A stretch of DNA of 64,000 bases from Actinomadura mexicana (GCF_900188105.1 NZ_FZNP01000010.1:248001-312000); one strand, 5' to 3'. Shown: positions 17,065 through 26,034, counted from the stretch's first letter. Notes: generated by a model from the sequence alone, not told the origin. Numbers and translations: made by a program.

Positions 17065-18018
17065 CTAGAACGCCGGCATCTTGGGGAGTTCGCCGCCGTA
17101 CCAGCGCATGATGAGCTGGGCGGCGATGGACAGCGGGCCCGGTGCGACGATCTCCCCCGCGTCGACGGCGGCGCGCAGCTCTTCGCGCGTGTACCAGGCG
17201 GCGTCCAGGATCTCCTCGGGGTCGGGGCGCAGCGGGAGGCCCCCGTCCGTCCGCGCGGTGAACCCGAGCATGAGGCTCTGCGGCAGCGGCCACGGCTGGC
17301 TGCCGAGGTAGCGGACGTCCCGGACGGGCAGCCCGACCTCCTCCTGCACCTCCCGCGCGACGGCCTGTTCGAGGGACTCGCCCGGCTCGACGAACCCGGC
17401 GAGGATCGAGCGGCGGTCGGCGGGCCACTGCGGGCCGCGGGCCAGCAGCACGCGGTCGGCCTCGTCCGTCACCAGCATGATCACGGCGGGGTCGACGCGC
17501 GGGAAGTGCTGCGAGCCGTCCTCGGGGCAGACGCGCACGTGCCCGGCGGACGCCACGCGCGTCCGGGCGCCGCACCGCGGGCAGTGCCGGTGGGTGCCGT
17601 GCCAGTGCTCCAGGGCGACGGCATGGGTGAGCAGGCCGGAGTCCTGGTCGCCGAGCAGGGCGCCGACGCCGCGGAGCCCCGCCGGCCGCGCCCCCTCGAC
17701 GACGGGCAGCGGGCCGCTCACCCCGAAGTGGGCGACGCCGTCGCCGTCGACGCCGAGAAGCCACCGGTCGCCGTCCGGCGCCTGGTCCGGCGGGACGAGG
17801 ACGAGCGCGGGAGCGGGCTCGAAGGTGACCGGCGACCGGCCTTCCTGGATGACCAGGACGCGCGTCCTGGGGTCCGCCCACGCCGCGTCCAGCCAGGCCT
17901 CGTCGCGCCGGTTCAGCGCGACGCGGTCGAGCGTGCCGCGCGCGAGCGCGAGCCACTCCAGCGGGGCGGCGGACGTCTCCTGCGGAGCAGGCGGACTGTC
18001 CAGCGGGGCGTCGGTCAT
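17065..18018 (-). CDS. nudC: NAD(+) diphosphatase / RNA-decapping NudC
   Basis: 317 residues. Hydrolyses NADH/NAD+ to NMN and AMP and can remove NAD caps from RNA. The zinc-ribbon region has CPRC with a further Cys in CPEDGS, the Nudix box is GFVEPGESLEQAVAREVQEEVG, shown here in two parts (GFVEPGES, REVQEEVG), and the NudC-specific SQPWPLPQSLM sits about 17 residues after it. The ATG start has GAGAGGAGC upstream. It is 20 bp downstream of the M20 dipeptidase gene, probably co-transcribed. Confidence 0.93.
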   Translation of the reverse strand: MTDAPLDSPPAPQETSAAPLEWLALARGTLDRVALNRRDEAWLDAAWADPRTRVLVIQEGRSPVTFEPAPALVLVPPDQAPDGDRWLLGVDGDGVAHFGVSGPLPVVEGARPAGLRGVGALLGDQDSGLLTHAVALEHWHGTHRHCPRCGARTRVASAGHVRVCPEDGSQHFPRVDPAVIMLVTDEADRVLLARGPQWPADRRSILAGFVEPGESLEQAVAREVQEEVGLPVRDVRYLGSQPWPLPQSLMLGFTARTDGGLPLRPDPEEILDAAWYTREELRAAVDAGEIVAPGPLSIAAQLIMRWYGGELPKMPAF

Positions 18019-18038
18019 CGTGCTCCTCTCCTGCGTGT

Positions 18039-19424
18039 TCAGCGCAGCGCGGCCGCGAGTTCTTCCCACAGGTACGCGGCGGTCTCGGCGCCCTTGAGCA
18101 GCAGCGGGATCTCGACCTTCTCGTTGGGGGCGTGGATGCGGTCGCCGTCCAGCCCGACCGCGACGAAGATCAGCGGCGCCTCCAGGATGTCGGCGAGGTC
18201 GGCCTCGGGACCGCTGCCGCCCTCGCGGGTGAACAGCACCTCGGTGCCGAACGCCCGCTCCATGGCGCGCCGCGCGGCCTTGACGCCGGGCGAGTCGATC
18301 GGCGAGAAGCAGGGCCGGACGCCGCCGCCCGAGACGCGGACCTCGGCCTCGACGCCGGGCGGCGCCTGCTCGGCGACCCACGCCCGGAACTGGTCCTGGA
18401 CCCTGCGGGGGTCCTGCCCGGCGGCGAGCCGGAACGAGATCTTGGCGTGCGCCTCGCGGGGGACGATCGTCTTGCCGCCCGGGCCGGTGTGCCCGCCCCA
18501 CATGCCGTTGATCTCGGCGGTCGGCCGGGCCCAGACGCGTTCGAGGGTCGTGTAGCCCTTCTCGCCGTGGGCGGCGCGGCTGTTCCCCGCGGTTCGCAGC
18601 CACTCGGCCTCGTCGAACGGCAGCCGGGCGAACAGCTCCCGCTCCTCGTCGCTCAGCGGGACGACGTCGTCGTAGAAGCCGGGGACGGCGACGCGGCCGT
18701 CGGCGTCGTGCAGGGCGGCGAGCAGCGAGGCCATCGCGTGCAGCGGGTTGGGGACGGCGCCGCCGAACGAGCCGGAGTGCAGGTCGCCGTCCGGGCCGCG
18801 CAGCGTGACCTCGGCGTCGGCGAGGCCGCGCATGCCGGTGCACATGGACGGCACGTCCGCCGACCACATGGTGGTGTCGCTGATGACGACGGCGTCGCAG
18901 GCGAGCCGGTCGCGGTGGGTGCGCAGCAGCTCGGCGAAGTGCACCGAGCCGGACTCCTCCTCGCCCTCGACCAGCAGCTTGACGGTGACGGGCGGGGACT
19001 GCCGCCCGGACGCGGCGAGCGCCGCGCGGATGCCGAGGGTGTGGAAGAACACCTGGCCCTTGTCGTCGGACGCGCCGCGCCCGATGAGCCGGTCGCCCTT
19101 CTCGACGGGCTTGAACGGGTCGGTCTCCCACTCCTCCAGCGGCTCGACCGGCTGGACGTCGTGGTGCCCGTAGACGACGACCGTCGGGGCCTGCGGGTCC
19201 TCGGCGGGCCATTCGGCGTACACCGCGGGCAGGCCGGGGGTCTCCCAGACCTCGACGGTGGGGAAGCCCTGCCCGCGCAGGTACTCGGCGAGCCATCCGG
19301 CGGAGGTGCGCACATCCTCGGCGTGGGCCGGGTCCCCGGAGATGGACGGGATCGCCAGCCACTCCTTGAGGTCGGCGACGAACCGGTCGCGGTCCGCCTG
19401 GATGTAGGCGACTACGTCGTTCAC
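18039..19424 (-). CDS. M20 family dipeptidase/metallopeptidase
   Basis: 461 residues, normal for M20/M28-like dipeptidases (CNDP type). Metal ligands and catalytic residues are visible: His in YGHHDVQP, Asp in GRGASDDKG, catalytic Glu pair in VEGEEESGS, Asp in VISDTTMW and the distal His in DGDRIHAPNE. A lid/dimerisation domain occupies the middle. GTG 19424 is chosen because AAGGGG lies 7 bases upstream; ATG 19430 sits only one base after that element and ATG 19442 lacks one. Divergent from the DUF4031 gene. Confidence 0.9.
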   Translation of the reverse strand: MNDVVAYIQADRDRFVADLKEWLAIPSISGDPAHAEDVRTSAGWLAEYLRGQGFPTVEVWETPGLPAVYAEWPAEDPQAPTVVVYGHHDVQPVEPLEEWETDPFKPVEKGDRLIGRGASDDKGQVFFHTLGIRAALAASGRQSPPVTVKLLVEGEEESGSVHFAELLRTHRDRLACDAVVISDTTMWSADVPSMCTGMRGLADAEVTLRGPDGDLHSGSFGGAVPNPLHAMASLLAALHDADGRVAVPGFYDDVVPLSDEERELFARLPFDEAEWLRTAGNSRAAHGEKGYTTLERVWARPTAEINGMWGGHTGPGGKTIVPREAHAKISFRLAAGQDPRRVQDQFRAWVAEQAPPGVEAEVRVSGGGVRPCFSPIDSPGVKAARRAMERAFGTEVLFTREGGSGPEADLADILEAPLIFVAVGLDGDRIHAPNEKVEIPLLLKGAETAAYLWEELAAALR

Positions 19425-19557
19425 CTGCATGCCCCTTCGCATGTCGTAATGTCGGGCCGAGTGACCTCTGTCCGGGATCTCCGGACGTCCCGACTCCTCG
19501 GGTGTTCCCCGAGACTGGAGAATCACAGTAAGGGATCCCCTTGCCTCGATCGCGGGA

Positions 19558-19857
19558 GTGGCCTTGATCCTCATCGACCCGCCGCTGTGGCCCGCGCGGG
19601 GCCGCGTGTGGTCGCACATGGTCAGTGACGTGTCCTACGACGAACTGCACGTCTTCGCCGCGCGACTGGGGATGCCGCCGCGGGCGTTCGAGCGCGACCA
19701 CTACGACGTCCCTTCGGAGCTCTATGAGGCGGCGCTGCTCCAGGGCGCCGAGGCGGTGGGCTGCCAGGAGCTGCTCCTGCGGCTGACCGGGGCGGGCCTG
19801 CGCCGCCGCAAGGCGTACCGGCCCCGGCCGGCTCCGGACGGCCGGCTGAGCGTCTAG
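19558..19857 (+). CDS. DUF4031 domain-containing protein
   Basis: 99 residues. Signature segments are LIDPPLWPARGRVWSHMVSD and DHYDVP, which define DUF4031; function unknown. GTG 19558 gives the full N-terminus, but GGAG at 19555-19558 would better serve the in-frame TTG at 19564, two codons later. The last codons overlap the convergent HD-domain gene by 4 bp. Confidence 0.85.
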   Translation: MALILIDPPLWPARGRVWSHMVSDVSYDELHVFAARLGMPPRAFERDHYDVPSELYEAALLQGAEAVGCQELLLRLTGAGLRRRKAYRPRPAPDGRLSV

Positions 19858-20462
19858 GCGTTGAGGAGCAGGAGTTCCGTCCGCACGTTGCCGCGGGCGC
19901 GTTCCTCGAAGCGTTCGCGTGCGGCGGGCGTGTGGAAGAGCCGGGGCAGGGCCAGGAGGCCGTTGAGGACCTCGGCCCGTCCGGCGCGGAAGAACTCGTC
20001 GGGGACGAACGCGTACTCCTCGCGGACGGCGGCCGCGTAGGCGGCGTACCGCTCGGGCTCCGCGCCGAGGACGGCGAGGTCGGCGTCGCAGAGGACCTGC
20101 CCGTCGCGGTCGTCCTCCTCCGGCGCGTGCGTGGCGGTCAGCTCGACGAGCCGGACGACCCGGGCGACGACCGCGTCCGAGAGGTCGGTGTCGGCGAGCA
20201 TGCGCGCGGCCAGGCGGGCGCTGCGCTCCTCGTTGTCGGCGCGCTCGGGGTCGTAGACGGCGTCGTGGAACCAGGCGGCGATCCGGACGGCGTCGGGGTG
20301 GTCGGCGTGCCCGGCCAGCTCGTCCACGAGGTCGAGCACCGCGGCGAGGTGCGCGCGGGTGTGGTAGCGGCGGTGCGGCTCCCCGTAGCGCTGGTCGAGC
20401 TCGGTCCCGATGTGGCGGGTGTGGGGTCCCGCCAGCGCCACCCACCGGTCGACAAGATCCAT
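19854..20462 (-). CDS. HD superfamily metal-dependent phosphohydrolase (COG4339 type)
   Basis: 202 residues. The HD-domain ligands are His in YHTRAHL, the HD pair in AAWFHDAVYDP and Asp in CDADLAVLG. This family of short single-domain HD proteins is predicted to be metal-dependent phosphohydrolases with unknown substrate. ATG 20462 is chosen since AGGA lies 8 bases upstream; ATG 20471 is too close to it. Divergent from the siderophore operon, whose iron box lies 100 bp away. Confidence 0.87.
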   Translation of the reverse strand: MDLVDRWVALAGPHTRHIGTELDQRYGEPHRRYHTRAHLAAVLDLVDELAGHADHPDAVRIAAWFHDAVYDPERADNEERSARLAARMLADTDLSDAVVARVVRLVELTATHAPEEDDRDGQVLCDADLAVLGAEPERYAAYAAAVREEYAFVPDEFFRAGRAEVLNGLLALPRLFHTPAARERFEERARGNVRTELLLLNA

Positions 20463-20561
20463 GGCGTCCATCCTGGCGGATCGCGGGACGGGCCGGGACA
20501 CGCGGTGCCATCGTTCTTGCGTGCGGAGGGCGCCCCGGCCACTATGGTTGATCACTCCGAG

Positions 20562-20580
20562 TTAGGCAAGGCTTACCTCA
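20562..20580 (+). promoter_or_regulatory. Iron box (DmdR/IdeR-type operator) of the siderophore operon
   Basis: TTAGGCAAGGCTTACCTCA matches 15 of 19 positions of the actinobacterial iron-box consensus TTAGGTTAGGCTAACCTAA. It overlaps the expected -10 region downstream of a TTGATC -35 (20548-20553) and ends 19 bp before the first start codon, so iron-loaded repressor should block transcription. Confidence 0.8.
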
Positions 20581-20599
20581 CTCACTGGAAGGGCCGGTC

Positions 20600-21760
20600 G
20601 TGGCCGCCTCTCTCTACCTGGTCGCCGGCAAGGCGACCGACTCGGTGACGCACGGATTCCTGCCCGCCGCCGCGCGCCTGGGCCTCGACGTCACGCTTCT
20701 CACCGACCGCCCATCCGCCCACGACGCCGGCGTGCCGGTGGTCGAGTGCGACGTCTCCGACTTCCGCGACATCATCGCGCGCGTCGAGGACACCGCCGCG
20801 CGCGGCGGGGGCGAGCCGGCGGCCGTCTTCTCCAACAGCGACTTCCTGCAGGCGCCCGCCGCCTTGGCCGCCGCGTACTTCGGCCTCCCCGCCAAGGACT
20901 GGCGGGCGGCGACCCGCGCGAAGAACAAGGCGCTCATGCGGCGGCACCTGGCGGCCCTCGACCCGGTCTTCTCGGCGGACGCGGGGCGGGTCCCGGCGGG
21001 CGCGCCGTATCCGCTCGTCGTCAAGCCGCGCGAAGGGGTGGCGAGCGAGGACGTGTTCCTCGTCCACGACGGCGTGGAACTGGCCGCCCGGGTGGAGGAG
21101 ATCCGGGGCCGCCGCAGCGATCCGCTCGTCGCCGAGGAGTACCTGCCGGGCCGTCTCCACACGCTGGAGACGCTGGGCGACGGGCGGCGACTGCGGGTGC
21201 TGGGCTCGTTCCGCACGACGCTCTCGCCGCCGCCGTTCTTCGTGGAGGAGCGCCTTGAGTGGTCGCCCCCTCCCCCGGAGGCGGCGCAGGTCCTGCGGCA
21301 GTTGGAGGCGCTGGGCGTCGGCTTCGGGGCGTGCCACACCGAGTTCGTCGTCCATGAGGGGCGCGCCCGCGTCATCGAGGTCAACTACCGGCTGATCGGC
21401 GACCACTGCGACTTCCTGCTGGCCGACCTGCTGGGCGTGCCCCTGTTCGAGCAGATCCTGCGGGTCCATCTCGGGGCGGCCCTGCCGGGACGGCGGGTCC
21501 CCCCTCCTCGCCATGCCGTCGCCGAGCCGGTCATAGCCGATCGCTGCGGCACGCTCACCGCGGCTCCCGGCCCCTTGCAGATGGAGGACGGCCCGGTGCG
21601 GCTGGCGTACCGTCCCCAGCGCGCGGTGGGCGACACGGTCTCCCTCACCCGGACCAACCGCGACTACCTGGGTACCGTGCGCGCCATCGGCCCTGGCCCG
21701 GAGGAAGTGAACGCCGCCCTGGCGCGGTTCCGCGCGACCCACGACTGGACGATCGCGTGA
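20600..21760 (+). CDS. ATP-grasp ligase, PvsA-like, siderophore biosynthesis
   Basis: 386 residues. An ATP-grasp fold is shown by the Lys in PLVVKPREGVASEDVFLV, the acidic EEYLPGRLHTLE segment and the metal-binding VIEVNYRLIGDH. Such ligases join a carboxylate to an amine with ATP. It is the first gene of a coupled operon with two IucA/IucC synthetases and a PLP decarboxylase, the position of PvsA in vibrioferrin clusters, where it is thought to build the alanine/2-oxoglutarate half. The GTG start has GGAAGGG 6 bases upstream and an iron box before it. Confidence 0.88.
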   Translation: MAASLYLVAGKATDSVTHGFLPAAARLGLDVTLLTDRPSAHDAGVPVVECDVSDFRDIIARVEDTAARGGGEPAAVFSNSDFLQAPAALAAAYFGLPAKDWRAATRAKNKALMRRHLAALDPVFSADAGRVPAGAPYPLVVKPREGVASEDVFLVHDGVELAARVEEIRGRRSDPLVAEEYLPGRLHTLETLGDGRRLRVLGSFRTTLSPPPFFVEERLEWSPPPPEAAQVLRQLEALGVGFGACHTEFVVHEGRARVIEVNYRLIGDHCDFLLADLLGVPLFEQILRVHLGAALPGRRVPPPRHAVAEPVIADRCGTLTAAPGPLQMEDGPVRLAYRPQRAVGDTVSLTRTNRDYLGTVRAIGPGPEEVNAALARFRATHDWTIA

Positions 21761-23340
21761 CAAGCGACGACGTCGAAGGCCCACTCGCGGCCCGTGTCCT
21801 GGACGCGTTGCTGAGGGAGGACTACGCGGGCCTGAGACGCCGCGTCCGGGGCAGCACCTTGGAGCTTCCGGGCCGTTCCGTGCGCCTTGTGGAAGCCCGC
21901 CCCGCCTTTCTTTCAGAGCTCGTCGTGGATCCTGGGCAGGGCCTGAGGCTGACCGACGTCTTCCATGCCGTCCGTCTGGTGGCCGACCCGCGTGACGACA
22001 CGGCGTCCTTCGAGCGCGAGTGCCTTGAGACACTGGCGACCGTCCGACTGCACGGCGACGCGCGTCCGGCCGTCCACCGCCGGCTGGGACGCCTCCCGGC
22101 CGAGCTGCGGACGGGCCCCGGCACGTTCTACGAGACGCTGGCGGCCTACAACGACCACCCCGTGCACCCGACCGGCCGGAGCCGCTCCGGGCTGTCCCCG
22201 GCCGAGCTGAGCCGCTACGCGCCCGAGTTCGCGCCGTCGTTCCCGCTGCGCTGGGCGGCCGTGCGGAACGCGACGCGGGCCGGAACGCTCCCCGGATGGT
22301 GGCCCGCGGCGTCCGACGTGGGCCTGCGCCCGGACGGCGCGGCCGGGGCGCTGTTCCCCGTCCACCCGCTGGCGGCTCGGCAGGTCGGCTCCCAGCCCGG
22401 CGTCTCGCTCGCCTCCGATCCGTACTTGCAGGTCACGCCCACTCTGTCGATGCGGACGGTCGCGGCGGCGCCGCTCGACCATGTGAAGGTGCCGCTGCCG
22501 ACGAGCACCCTCGGCCTCCGCAACCGGCGCACCATCGTGCCCGGCACCCTTCCGGACGGCGCGCTCGTCGAACGGATCCTGCGCCGGGTCCTTTCGCAGG
22601 AGCCTTCGCTTCCCGTCCTTCTCGCCGACGAACAGACCTACGGCCACGCCGACAACCCGCTTCTCGGCTATCTCGTGCGGCGCTTCCCGGCTGAGACTGC
22701 GCGCGCGCACATCGTCCCTGTGGCGGCCCTACTCGCCGAGGCGCCGGACCACGGCCACGTCATCGAGCGCTGGGACGTCGAAGCGCTCTTCGGCGCCTAC
22801 CTGTCGGCGCTGCTCTCCTGGAACGTCACGCTGTTCCGGTACGGGATCGCGCTTGAGGCGCACCAGCAGAACGTGGCGCTCGTCTTGGACGAGTCTCCGC
22901 TCCGCCTCCTCATCAAGGACAACGACGGTGCGCTGATCGACCCGTCCCGCCTCCGGGAGCGCGTCCCGCCGTCCCCTGGCACGGACCCCCGCGATCTCGT
23001 CGACCACCGGATGACGACGTCCGATCCCGAAACCCTCGCCCGCGTCTTCGTCACCATCACCCTGCATCTCTGCGCCGCGGCGCCCGCCCTGGGCCTGGCC
23101 GAGCGGGGCCTGCTCCCCTGGCGGACCGGGCGCCGGATGATCCGCGAACGGCTCGACGGGGCGCTCGGGCCGGACGACGCGTTCCTGCGCGCCCGCACGC
23201 TCGACGCCGGCACCCTGCCGGGCAAGGCCATGGTCACCGCCGGGACCCTCGTCGACAAGGCGAGGACCGGCGCGGCCGACATCAACAAGCACTACGGCCC
23301 GCCGGGGCCCAACTACCTACTGGACACGACGTGCTGCTGA
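21757..23340 (+). CDS. IucA/IucC family NIS synthetase (PvsB-like)
   Basis: 527 residues. NRPS-independent siderophore synthetase that adenylates a carboxylate and condenses it with an amine or alcohol. Visible motifs are DHPVHPTGRSRSG (nucleotide loop), FPVHPLA, STLGLRNRR, LEAHQQNVAL and KDNDG, then the C-terminal GKAMVTAGTL of the FhuF-like region. The start overlaps the upstream stop as GTGA. By position it corresponds to PvsB. The substrate cannot be fixed from motifs; citrate is expected by analogy. Confidence 0.92.
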   Translation: MTSDDVEGPLAARVLDALLREDYAGLRRRVRGSTLELPGRSVRLVEARPAFLSELVVDPGQGLRLTDVFHAVRLVADPRDDTASFERECLETLATVRLHGDARPAVHRRLGRLPAELRTGPGTFYETLAAYNDHPVHPTGRSRSGLSPAELSRYAPEFAPSFPLRWAAVRNATRAGTLPGWWPAASDVGLRPDGAAGALFPVHPLAARQVGSQPGVSLASDPYLQVTPTLSMRTVAAAPLDHVKVPLPTSTLGLRNRRTIVPGTLPDGALVERILRRVLSQEPSLPVLLADEQTYGHADNPLLGYLVRRFPAETARAHIVPVAALLAEAPDHGHVIERWDVEALFGAYLSALLSWNVTLFRYGIALEAHQQNVALVLDESPLRLLIKDNDGALIDPSRLRERVPPSPGTDPRDLVDHRMTTSDPETLARVFVTITLHLCAAAPALGLAERGLLPWRTGRRMIRERLDGALGPDDAFLRARTLDAGTLPGKAMVTAGTLVDKARTGAADINKHYGPPGPNYLLDTTCC

Positions 23341-24941
23341 CAGAACCGGCCGTCACGGCCGACGACGCCACCGCGACCGCGCTGCTCAACTGCCTGATCC
23401 GAGAGGTGTGCGGGCCCGAGCAGCAGGTCTGGCCGGACGGGGCCCGCCTCGTGTTCCGGCTGCCCCGCGCGGGGGTCGAGCTGCGCGCGGGACTGGTCCG
23501 TCCTCCAGTCGGGGCGACCTGCCGCCTGGCGCCGCCCTACGAGGAGCGCCGCGAGGACGAGTGGATACCGGCTCCGTGGGACAGGCTGGCGAACCTGGTC
23601 GCGGGTGAACTGGAGTTGGCGACCGGCTCCGCGAACGCGGAATTCCTCGTCCAGGTGGGCGACAGCCATGCCGCGCTCACCGCGATCCTCGCCGCCAGGG
23701 GTGAATCCGCTGCGGACTGCCCCATCGACTACATCGACTCAGAGCAGTCTCTTGTCGCGGGGCACCGTTTCCACCCGTCACCCAAGGCCCGCCAGGTTCC
23801 GCCGGACGAGTGGCTTCCGTACGCGCCTGAGACGAGGGCTCGGTTCCGCCCGTTGTGGCTGGCCGTGCCCGAAGGGCTCGTCGCTGAGGAAGGGGCCGCG
23901 GAGGCGTTCACGACCTTGGAGGCGCACGGCCCTCCGGTGCCGCCTGGACGTCGGTTGCTTCCCGTCCACCCTTGGCAGTTCTCCTTGCTGGCGGACAACC
24001 CCGTCTTGCAGAGGGCCCTGGCTACCGGCGCTCTGGTCAATCTCGGTCCGTCCGACATGGAGGCGGTGCCCACGTCGTCCGTCCGGACCGCGTACCTGCC
24101 GGGCGCCGATGTGTTCTGCAAGTTCAGCCTGGATGTCCGCATCACCAACTGCGTCCGCAAGAACGCCTGGTACGAACTGACCGGGGCGATGACGCTCGAC
24201 GAGTTGCTGCCGCCCATCCTGGAGAAGCTGAACGCCACGTTCCTCAGAGAACCCGCCTACCGTAGCGTCGCCCTTCCTGACCGACGCCTGTATGAGGGCC
24301 TTGGAGTGATCCTGCGGCAGGGCATCAGGTCGCTTCCCGGCACACCTCTCCTTGCGGGCGCTCTGGCCGACCCCTACAACGCGCTCCTGTCCGACCTGCC
24401 CGCCCTCTCGTCCCCGGACGGCGCCCAAGCCTGGTGGGACGCATACGTAGCCCATGTGGCACCGCCCGTGCTGGGCTCCTATCTGGACCACGGCGTCGTC
24501 CTGGAGCCTCATCTGCAGAACGTCCTCGTCTGCGTCGACCCTGACGGCATGCCCGTCCATGCCGTGTTCCGCGACATGGAAGGCACCAAACTGACCGCCG
24601 GGCACTGGGACCTGTCGCACCTCCCCAGCCGCGTGGCCGAGGGCCTCACCTATGCGCCCGACAAGGGCTGGAACCGTGTCGTCTACTGCCTCCTCGTCAA
24701 CCACCTCACCGAGATAGCCGCCGCCGTGGCCGACCTCCACCCGTCCTTGGACGAGACCCTCTGGCACGCGGCGCGCAAGCACTTCGCCGCCTATGACCGC
24801 CACCCGCAGGTAAGGGCTCTTCTGGCCGGTGTGCCGCTGCCCGCCAAGGCGAATCTCCGCACCCGCTGGTCACGGACGGCCGACCGCGGCGCGGCCTACG
24901 TCCCCGTCCCCAACCCGCTCGCCGCACCCAGACCGCTGTGA
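23331..24941 (+). CDS. IucA/IucC family NIS synthetase (PvsD-like)
   Basis: 536 residues, a second NIS synthetase only distantly similar to its neighbour. Motifs are GHRFHPSPKARQV, HPWQF, VPTSSVRTAYLP, DVRITNCVRKNAWYELTG and LEPHLQNVLV, all canonical. The GTG start overlaps the upstream gene by 10 bp. Codons from about 23.7 to 24.8 kb include more T- and A-ending codons than neighbouring genes, a possible sign of horizontal transfer. By position it corresponds to PvsD. Confidence 0.92.
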   Translation: MLLTEPAVTADDATATALLNCLIREVCGPEQQVWPDGARLVFRLPRAGVELRAGLVRPPVGATCRLAPPYEERREDEWIPAPWDRLANLVAGELELATGSANAEFLVQVGDSHAALTAILAARGESAADCPIDYIDSEQSLVAGHRFHPSPKARQVPPDEWLPYAPETRARFRPLWLAVPEGLVAEEGAAEAFTTLEAHGPPVPPGRRLLPVHPWQFSLLADNPVLQRALATGALVNLGPSDMEAVPTSSVRTAYLPGADVFCKFSLDVRITNCVRKNAWYELTGAMTLDELLPPILEKLNATFLREPAYRSVALPDRRLYEGLGVILRQGIRSLPGTPLLAGALADPYNALLSDLPALSSPDGAQAWWDAYVAHVAPPVLGSYLDHGVVLEPHLQNVLVCVDPDGMPVHAVFRDMEGTKLTAGHWDLSHLPSRVAEGLTYAPDKGWNRVVYCLLVNHLTEIAAAVADLHPSLDETLWHAARKHFAAYDRHPQVRALLAGVPLPAKANLRTRWSRTADRGAAYVPVPNPLAAPRPL

Positions 24942-26020
24942 ACGAGTTCGCGCTGAACCTCGACCGGTACCCGGCCTACGTCTACGACCTGCCCGGTCTC
25001 GAATCCCACGTCCGCGGCATACGCGCAGCGCTGCCGGACACGGAGGTCCTCTACGCCGCCAAAGCCAATCCGGACGCCGAGATCCTCCGGGCTCTCGCGC
25101 CCTACGTCGACGGCGTGGAGGTGTCGTCCGGCGGCGAACTCGCCCACGTCCGGAAGACCCTCCCCGGCAAGCCCGTGGCTTTCGGCGGACCCGGGAAAAC
25201 GGCTGACGAACTGGCCTTGTCCCGCACGCTCAAGGCCGACCGGATCCATGTGGAAAGCCCGAACGAACTGGCCCGCCTGGCCGCCCTGGGGCCCGCCGAC
25301 GTCCTGCTCCGCGCGAATCTGCCCGTGCACGTGCCGAACGCCGCCCTCACCATGAGCGGCCCTTTCGGCATGGACGAGGACACCCTCGGCCATTGCGCCC
25401 GCCTTCTGGCCGAGTATCCGAACCTCACCCTTCGAGGCGTCCACGCCCACCTGGCCTCCGGCCTGGACGCGCCGGTCATGCTCGACCTGGCCCACCAGAT
25501 AGCAGAATGGGCGATCCCCTGGCTCCACTCACAAGGAGTCGACGACCCTGAGTTGAACGTGGGCGGCGGCATGGCGGTGGACTACACGGCCCCAGAATCC
25601 CGCTTCGACTGGCAGACCTACGGGACGGGCCTGAGCCGCATTCCAGCGAAAGTCCGCATAGAACCGGGACGGGCGATGACCGCCTACCACGGCTGGTACG
25701 TCACCGACGTCCTGGACGTGAAGACCACGCGCGGAGAGACCTACGCCATTCTCAGAGGCGGCACCCACCACCTGAGAACCCCCGTGACGAAGGGCCACGA
25801 CCAGCCTTTCGAAGTTCTCACCGCGAACGGCTCGGAGCGTCGGGCCACCCTGGTGGGTCAGCTCTGCACGCCGAAGGACGTCTTCGCGCGGGACGTCCTC
25901 GTCCCGCCACTGGCGCCGGGCGACGTCGTCGCCTTCACCATGGCCGGGGCCTACGCCTGGAACATCTCCCACCACGACTTCCTGATGCACCCGAAACCGG
26001 CCTTCCACTATCGGCGGTGA
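24938..26020 (+). CDS. Type III PLP-dependent decarboxylase (PvsE/SbnH-like)
   Basis: 360 residues of the ornithine/diaminopimelate decarboxylase fold. The PLP lysine is K42 in YAAKANPD; HAHLASG, the Gly-rich NVGGGMAVDY and EPGR phosphate loop follow. In vibrioferrin biosynthesis PvsE decarboxylates the serine-derived unit to give the ethanolamine moiety; SbnH is the staphyloferrin B equivalent. GTGA overlap with the upstream synthetase marks it as the last gene of the operon. No exporter or receptor follows; the next gene is convergent 15 bp away. Confidence 0.9.
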   Translation: MNEFALNLDRYPAYVYDLPGLESHVRGIRAALPDTEVLYAAKANPDAEILRALAPYVDGVEVSSGGELAHVRKTLPGKPVAFGGPGKTADELALSRTLKADRIHVESPNELARLAALGPADVLLRANLPVHVPNAALTMSGPFGMDEDTLGHCARLLAEYPNLTLRGVHAHLASGLDAPVMLDLAHQIAEWAIPWLHSQGVDDPELNVGGGMAVDYTAPESRFDWQTYGTGLSRIPAKVRIEPGRAMTAYHGWYVTDVLDVKTTRGETYAILRGGTHHLRTPVTKGHDQPFEVLTANGSERRATLVGQLCTPKDVFARDVLVPPLAPGDVVAFTMAGAYAWNISHHDFLMHPKPAFHYRR

Positions 26021-26034
26021 CCGGGCGCCGACGG

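Noticed and set aside
17065..20511. A single 1148-codon minus-strand frame containing nudC
   Set aside because: Only the last 317 codons show NudC homology; the rest is out-of-frame antisense or shadow of the M20 and HD genes.
20600..26020. Interpretation as a hydroxamate (desferrioxamine or aerobactin) siderophore cluster
   Set aside because: No lysine/ornithine monooxygenase or acyltransferase; the ATP-grasp and decarboxylase fit a carboxylate-type pathway.
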